The notes under the pieces: generated by a model
The model's database searches: none
What the model saw: the letters and a program-made list of their open reading frames with translations, nothing else
Told to the model about the DNA's origin: nothing
From: Omphiscola glabra
Lineage: Eukaryota > Mollusca > Gastropoda > Lymnaeidae
DNA: 64,000 nucleotides
Direction: 5' to 3'
Assembly: GCA_964017045.1 (NCBI GenBank)
Contig: OZ024807.1
Location: 17,325,313 to 17,389,312, forward strand
Shown: one piece after another, positions 58,701 through 64,000 of the stretch
Layout of the letters: the number at the start of each line of letters is the position of its first letter
How positions within the stretch are numbered: the stretch's first letter is position 1
Position numbers and translations under genes: made by a program

Positions 58701-60030
58701 AAGGTTTTACCGTAAAACATTTCAAATTTGAATTTTAGAAAAAAATAAAATAAAAAAGACAAGACAATTATCAATTGACATGCGCCCAGGTGATTACAAC
58801 TTACCTTTCTCCTGTTTTCAATTAAATAGATCAGAAATCACGACTAACACGTGTAACCCCCTACTCCAGGTTGGGGTGCTTACAGAGTAGCGGTGGGAGA
58901 AAGAAGACAAAAAAACCCAAAAAACTCCGTCATTTCCTAAGCTTTAACTCAGGCACTGAAAACGCCCATCCCGATATAAACCGCTCAGCGAGCATTTCCC
59001 AGGCAAGAGACTGCCTGGCGCTATTATGTATGGCATCCCGCAACGGTCTTTTGCTGGGCAAAATGGCGAAATGCTTACAGACTGGCTCTTATCGTGAAGA
59101 GGTGTCAATGTTGGTCTTCTTCAAGAAAAAAAAATTACTTATTAACTGACGCTTACTATGGACATACAGGCAGGCAATATTACACTCTCGTGGTGATGTC
59201 CGGCTAGCCTAAGTTTGGGGCCCCATATTCATTGGAAAGGGGGGGTGGGCGGGGGGCCTTAAATTTACACAGAAAAGCCAATACTTCAAATAATCTGATA
59301 TACTTCTTCTATATTTTGAGGGCACACGATCAATGTATTGATAATTCCAATTTAGAAATTTTTATAAAATTATGTTGTCAATTTAATATAACGGCACGGT
59401 CTTCTCAAATAGGGGGGGGGGGGATAAGGATCTTCACTTTACCTGTTTATGTAATTTAGACTTTTTCACCTGGTCTTCCCTAGACCTGTTTATCATACTG
59501 TTTATGTGAATAGAATATAGCCTCCACCTTCTCTCGACCTGTTTATTATGTAACTAGACTATCTTTACCTGGCCTTCTGTAAACCTAGTCGTTTCATTAG
59601 ACTTTAGACTATTTACCCGGCCCCAAATAACAAGTACTCACACATGATCAGTCTATACAGCGTACTCTGTGCAACCTATCCTCTAAACTCCAATCGTCCG
59701 AAATTTTGCATTCTATTCGGCCGTACATCTTATACATTGCACACTTACAATTGTTTTACATTTCCACATTTCATAGTCTAAAAATGTGACGTTACACACC
59801 CTTCGATTCACCAACAATTCTAGATAGTTGTTTACAATCTTAAGAAAATATCCCACCTCATAAGAAAATATAACCCCTCAGAATAGATCGTTTTCTCGAA
59901 ACTATGGAGTCTTGTGTAATCTTGATTGATCAAGTAATTATCACGCTCCTTCTTAGACCATCTTTTTCACGACATATTTGTTTTGTTATCATTAAAAGAA
60001 CGAAGTGTATTCATCCAAAATCCACCAAAA
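58701..60030. other. Intergenic DNA without identified features
   Basis: A plus-strand open frame at about 58,871-59,146 has no ATG start and no recognisable domain. G-runs near 59,238 and 59,411. Nothing else supported. Confidence 0.35.
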
Positions 60031-60032
60031 TC

Positions 60033-60345
60033 CCTGTGGCACTACAGCCCGTGTAGGGTTTTGGCCTCCCTCACCACATCCTTCCACTTAGACCATCCAT
60101 CCATCCCTGTGGCACTACAGCCTGTGTAGGGCTTTAGCCTGCCTCACCACATCCTTCCACTTAGACCTAACTTATGCTTTTCTTTTCCATGCTTGGATTC
60201 CCAGCTGCTTTAGACCCCTATTCACATCATCCATCCATATAAGCCTAGGTCTGCCTTTAAGTCGTTTTCCTCTGGGGTTTTGATAATGCACCTTCTTCAC
60301 TCCTCTGTCGTTCAACAAAATATTCATCTAATTTACCAATGTTAA
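60033..60345 (-). pseudogene. LINE 3' end, same family as 4.7-6.2 kb element
   Basis: The minus strand encodes KRLKGRPRLIWMDDVNRGLK and QLGIQAWKRKA, then SKWKDVVRQAKALHRL, closely matching the tail of the 4.7-6.2 kb copy. The last 65 or so bases, with GTGGAAGGATGTGGTGAGGC, occur twice in tandem (60,033-60,097 and 60,105-60,170). The 5' part is truncated. Confidence 0.85.
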
Positions 60346-60404
60346 ATCTACGTGGTTCTTGACTCACTGTGTCGTACGTGGTTCTTGAGTCATTCTATCA
60401 AATC

Positions 60405-60720
60405 CGAACCCTCAGCACGCAGACACTCACATACATACAGACAATCACTTACAGAAACACACATACAGGCACAAACATACAGACACACACATTACAGACA
60501 CTAACATACGGGAATACATTCACTGAAAAAAGAAATAGACACACAAACCACGCGCGCACAAAAAAAAAACCCACACAACATACACACAAAAAACACACCA
60601 CACTTTGGCATGCTCATGCATGCACATACACACACACCAATACCACACTAACAAACACGCAATGACAAATGTATACAAACAAAACAAACACACACTAAAC
60701 AAACACACGCAAAGATGCCT
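60405..60720. repeat. CA-rich degenerate low-complexity tract
   Basis: ACACACA-rich with ACATACAGACAC-like units; no strict period. Confidence 0.8.
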
Positions 60721-61127
60721 ACGTCAAGTGAACAAAACGACGCCTGGCCTGTCACTGAACAACTGAATACAAAACAAGTGATAATTGAGACAAGAGATAG
60801 ATAAATCTACCAAGCAGCCCTGGATCCATTACAAAACTAACGCGGACTGGAAAGAAAAGACTTAACCAGTCTTTTACCAAGGGTCCCTAAATATTGACAT
60901 AGACTGCCTTCAATGAACCACATTTTAATCTGAACCTCTATGAGAAATCTGAGTTAGTCCAAGACCTAGGCCAACAAAAGAGTTGCATGTTTAAAACCTT
61001 GGGGTCTGCCTATTTCATCGATAAAGGGGTTCTCAGGTTATCTAAAAAGAGACACATTGATCATTTACCTGACTTAACTTTTTGGCAACAGAGTTAAGTA
61101 TCAGTGAATAAATTGTTTTATTGACTG

Positions 61128-61920
61128 AAAGTCATATATGGGATACATAGTAGGATAGGAGTGCATGACACAGCCATCTATGGGATACAAAGAAGGATAT
61201 GAGTGCATGACACATCCATCTATGGGATACATAGTAGGATATGAGTGTATGACACAGCCATCTATGGGATACAAAAAATGATAAGAGTGTATGACACAGC
61301 CATCTATGGGATACAAAGAAAGATATGAGTGTATGACACAGCCATCTATGGGATACAAAGAAAGATAAGAGTGTATGACACAGCCATCTATGGGATACAA
61401 AGAAAGATAAGAGTGTATGACACAGCCATCTATGGGATACAAAGAAAGATAAGAGTGTATGACACAGCCATCTATGGGATACAAAGAAAGATATGAGTGT
61501 ATGACACAGCCATCTATGGGATACAAAGAAAGATAAGAGTGTATGACACAGCCATCTATGGGATACAAAAAAAGGATAAGAGTGTATGACACAGCCATCT
61601 ATAGGACACAATATAGTATATGAGTGTATGACAGCCATCTATGGGATGCATAGTGGGATATGAGTGTATGACACAGCCATCTATGGGATACATAGTAGGA
61701 TATGAGTGTATGACACAGCCATCTATGGGATGCATAGAAGATATGAGTGTATGAAACAGCCATCTATGGGATACATAGTAGGATATGAGTGTAAGACACA
61801 GTCCTCTATGGGATACATAGTAGGATATGAGTTTATGACACAGCCATCTATGGGATACATAGTAGGATATGAGTGTATGACACAGCCATCTATGGGATAC
61901 ATAGTAGGATATGAGTGTAA
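61128..61920. repeat. 42 bp minisatellite, ~19 copies
   Basis: Units contain GTATGACACAGCCATCTATG and GGATACAAAGAAAGATA. The 14-codon period gives open frames on both strands (one reads GCVIHSYLSLYPID). Left and right blocks use CATAGTAGGATATGA, the centre CAAAGAAAGATAAGA. Confidence 0.95.
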
Positions 61921-62275
61921 AAGTTGCCTTTTTTTATTGGTAAACCATCTTATATTGACACTCCTTGTTTTAAAAATGTTTTTGTGCCCATTTAGAAATG
62001 GATATATTTAACATTAACCTAACATTCTCAAGAGATTGCTTACGAGCCCTGTTGAGTTAATATTTATGTAACACGTGCCTATAGTGTATTGTATTTAGGT
62101 AACAGTTTGTTGAATAGTTGTATAGAATGAACAATTTTTAAATAAAGATGAATTAGCCAATGCTTTACTTCCGTTAAGGACGGGATAACCTTGGCAAACA
62201 AGATCGATCGCAGAGATCTCAATGAGATTTGGGGGTTTTACAATAATAATTCTCTCCTCCGATTTCCGTGCACGC
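61921..62275. other. Intergenic DNA without identified features
   Basis: AT-rich, no gene seen. Confidence 0.4.
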
Positions 62276-62279
62276 TGCA

Positions 62280-62785
62280 TAAAACTGCACTCAATGACAT
62301 GACCTTCAAACTCAATCACACGACCTTCAAACTCAATCACGTAGATTTTAAAATAATTAAAATAACCTTTGACCCTATCATTCGACCTTAAAACGTTCCC
62401 AAAAGACATTTAAACCAAATCACGTGACATTTAAACCAAATCACGTGACATTTAAACAAAATCACGTGACATTTAAACCAAATCACATGACATTTAAATT
62501 CATTAACTTAACTTTTTAACTCAATCACGTGACCTTTAACCTCAATCACGCGACCTTTAACCTCAATCACGCGACCTTTAAACTCAATTATACGACGACC
62601 TTAATACTCAATCACATAACCTTTAAACCTATTCGGGTGACCTTTCAACCTATTCGGGTGACCTTTAAACCTATTCGGGTGACCTTTAAGCCTATTCGGG
62701 TGACCTTTAAACCTATTCGGGCGACCTTTAATCCTATTCGGGTGACCTTTAAACGCATTCAAAAGACATTTAAATTAAATCCCAT
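62280..62785. repeat. 21 bp minisatellite with four subfamilies
   Basis: Successive blocks of related units: CCTTCAAACTCAATCACACG, CATTTAAACCAAATCACGTG, CCTCAATCACGCGACCTTTA and CCTTTAAACCTATTCGGGTG. All share the (C/A)TTTAAAC and GTGAC skeleton. The 7-codon period keeps frames open. Confidence 0.93.
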
Positions 62786-62889
62786 GACATTCTCCTGTAA
62801 ACCAAACTTTAACTCAAAGTGTATCAATCACGTTATTTTAACGTTTAAATTATTTGGGGTGGAATGCTGATAAATTTATTTGGTAGAGT

Positions 62890-63110
62890 AACAAAATCTT
62901 TACAACCTTAACCAAAAGCGCTAAAACAACAGCAACAAAAAATAACAAAAAAAAGGAGGAAAAAAAAGGATACAATAAAAAGCACATCCTCTCCCCCGAA
63001 AAAAAGACAACAAACCTACAACAAACCTACAACAAGCAATGGAAGTGAAAAACGAGCAGAGCAACAATTCTTAGCCTATAAGACGTTATTCCCCAACCAT
63101 GTTTTGTGAA
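62890..63110. other. Poly-A-rich spacer
   Basis: A-rich with ACAACAAACCTACAAC duplications. No gene. Confidence 0.5.
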
Positions 63111-63111
63111 G

Positions 63112-63535
63112 ATTTTCAGTGAGGTCATGAAAGATTTTCTTTGAGGTAGTGAAGGATTTTCTGTGAGGTCCAACGGGTTTTCTGTGAGGTCATACGGGTT
63201 TTCTGTGAGGTCATACGGGTTTTCTGTGAGGTCATACGGGTTTTCTGTGAGGTCATACGGGTTTTCTGTGAGGTCATACGGGTTTTCTGTGAGGTCATAC
63301 GGGTTTTCTGTTAGGTCATACGGGTTTTCTGTGAAGTCATACGGGTGTTCTGTGAGGTCATACGGGTGTTCTGTGAGGTCATACAGGTGTTCTGTGAGGT
63401 CATACGTGTGTTCTGTAAGGTCATACGGGTTTTCTGTGCGGTCTTACGGGTGTTCTGTGAGGTCATACGGGTGTTCTGTGAGGTCAAATGGGTTTTCTGT
63501 GAAGTCATACGGGTTTTACGTGAGGTCTTAAAGTT
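63112..63535. repeat. 21 bp minisatellite, ~19 copies
   Basis: Unit near GTTTTCTGTGAGGTCATACG plus G, alternating GTTTTC and GTGTTC. Open frame SVRSYGF on one strand is a repeat artefact. Confidence 0.95.
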
Positions 63536-63599
63536 TCAATAACATAACATTCTATGTACCTTATGCACAGAAGAATGTGCATTAGCAAATCTGGTTCTG

Positions 63600-63750
63600 T
63601 TTTCTGTAACCTTCCAACCCCATTACACACACTCACCACACACTCACACAACACATACACATATACCACACACAGACACGCCATCACATAACACACCACA
63701 CGCACACAACCCACATAACACAACACAACACACACAACACACACAAAGTA
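63600..63750. repeat. CA-rich low-complexity tract
   Basis: ACACACAACAC-type sequence without strict period. Confidence 0.8.
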
Positions 63751-63799
63751 CGTTTAAGACCAAAGCAACAAAATGTTTCTTTTTCGTGATCTTTGTTAT

Positions 63800-64000
63800 A
63801 ATCAACGCCATCTTTCAAAATGTCTGTAGTTATTGCATCATTCATAGATTTATGATACTAGATTGTCTGTAGTTATTGCATCATGCCTAGAATTATGATA
63901 CTAATTTGTCTGTAGTTATTGCATCATTCCCAGAAATATGATACTAATTTGTCTGTAGTTATTGCATCATTCATAGATTGTATGCTATTACACTGTCTGT
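63800..64000. repeat. ~43 bp minisatellite running off the window
   Basis: Four copies of a unit containing TGTCTGTAGTTATTGCATCA and ATGATACTA. The last is cut by the window end. Confidence 0.9.

Noticed and set aside
58871..59146. Plus-strand frame beginning with a would-be GCLQSSGG peptide
   Set aside because: The first codon is TTG, not ATG; no domain recognised and no splice partner found.
61101..61638. Hydrophobic repeat proteins on the minus strand
   Set aside because: Two frames of the same 42 bp minisatellite; apparent hydrophobicity follows from base composition.

Overview
This is eukaryotic nuclear DNA. It is AT-rich, has a large intron-exon gene with GT/AG splice sites, and is loaded with transposable elements and minisatellites. 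A gastropod-like mollusc is the best guess. The gene is an animal nephrin/Sns-type cell-adhesion receptor, and a short SPIN-type hAT element is present, a family reported from a pond snail among invertebrates. The species cannot be fixed from the sequence alone.

Region 1 (about 0.2-16.1 kb, minus strand): one nephrin-like immunoglobulin-superfamily receptor gene. I assembled 19 coding exons from reading frame, splice sites and intron phase, and the frame stays consistent throughout. The product is a signal peptide, nine Ig-like domains, one fibronectin type III domain, a transmembrane helix and a tyrosine-containing cytoplasmic tail, 1126 residues to the first stop. A strong donor lies just before that stop, and a candidate terminal exon in matching phase lies at about 0.2-0.4 kb, so a longer tail is likely. 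Introns carry two decayed LINE fragments and one hAT-like MITE.

Region 2 (16.1-33.6 kb): no supportable gene. It holds a TTAA-flanked inverted-repeat MITE, a dispersed repeat present twice, a cluster of small hAT-type MITEs with G/C homopolymer cores, LINE 3' remnants, and a complete non-autonomous Helitron (29,053-30,698) inserted between A and T.

Region 3 (33.6-64 kb): a zone dominated by more than twenty mostly unrelated tandem arrays, with units of about 15-53 bp. The largest is a 4.4 kb array of a 23 bp unit (about 190 copies) with higher-order duplications. Long open frames here are repeat artefacts. A SPIN-type hAT element with an 8 bp target duplication (42,790-42,981) sits inside a minisatellite, and LINE 3' ends lie at 51.1 and 60.0 kb.

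The only gene with a defined product is the nephrin-like receptor. Nothing here looks like a new multi-gene system. The most noteworthy items are the SPIN element, the receptor's cysteine-less Ig7 and alternative tail, the Helitron, the G-core MITE family and the dense minisatellite zone.
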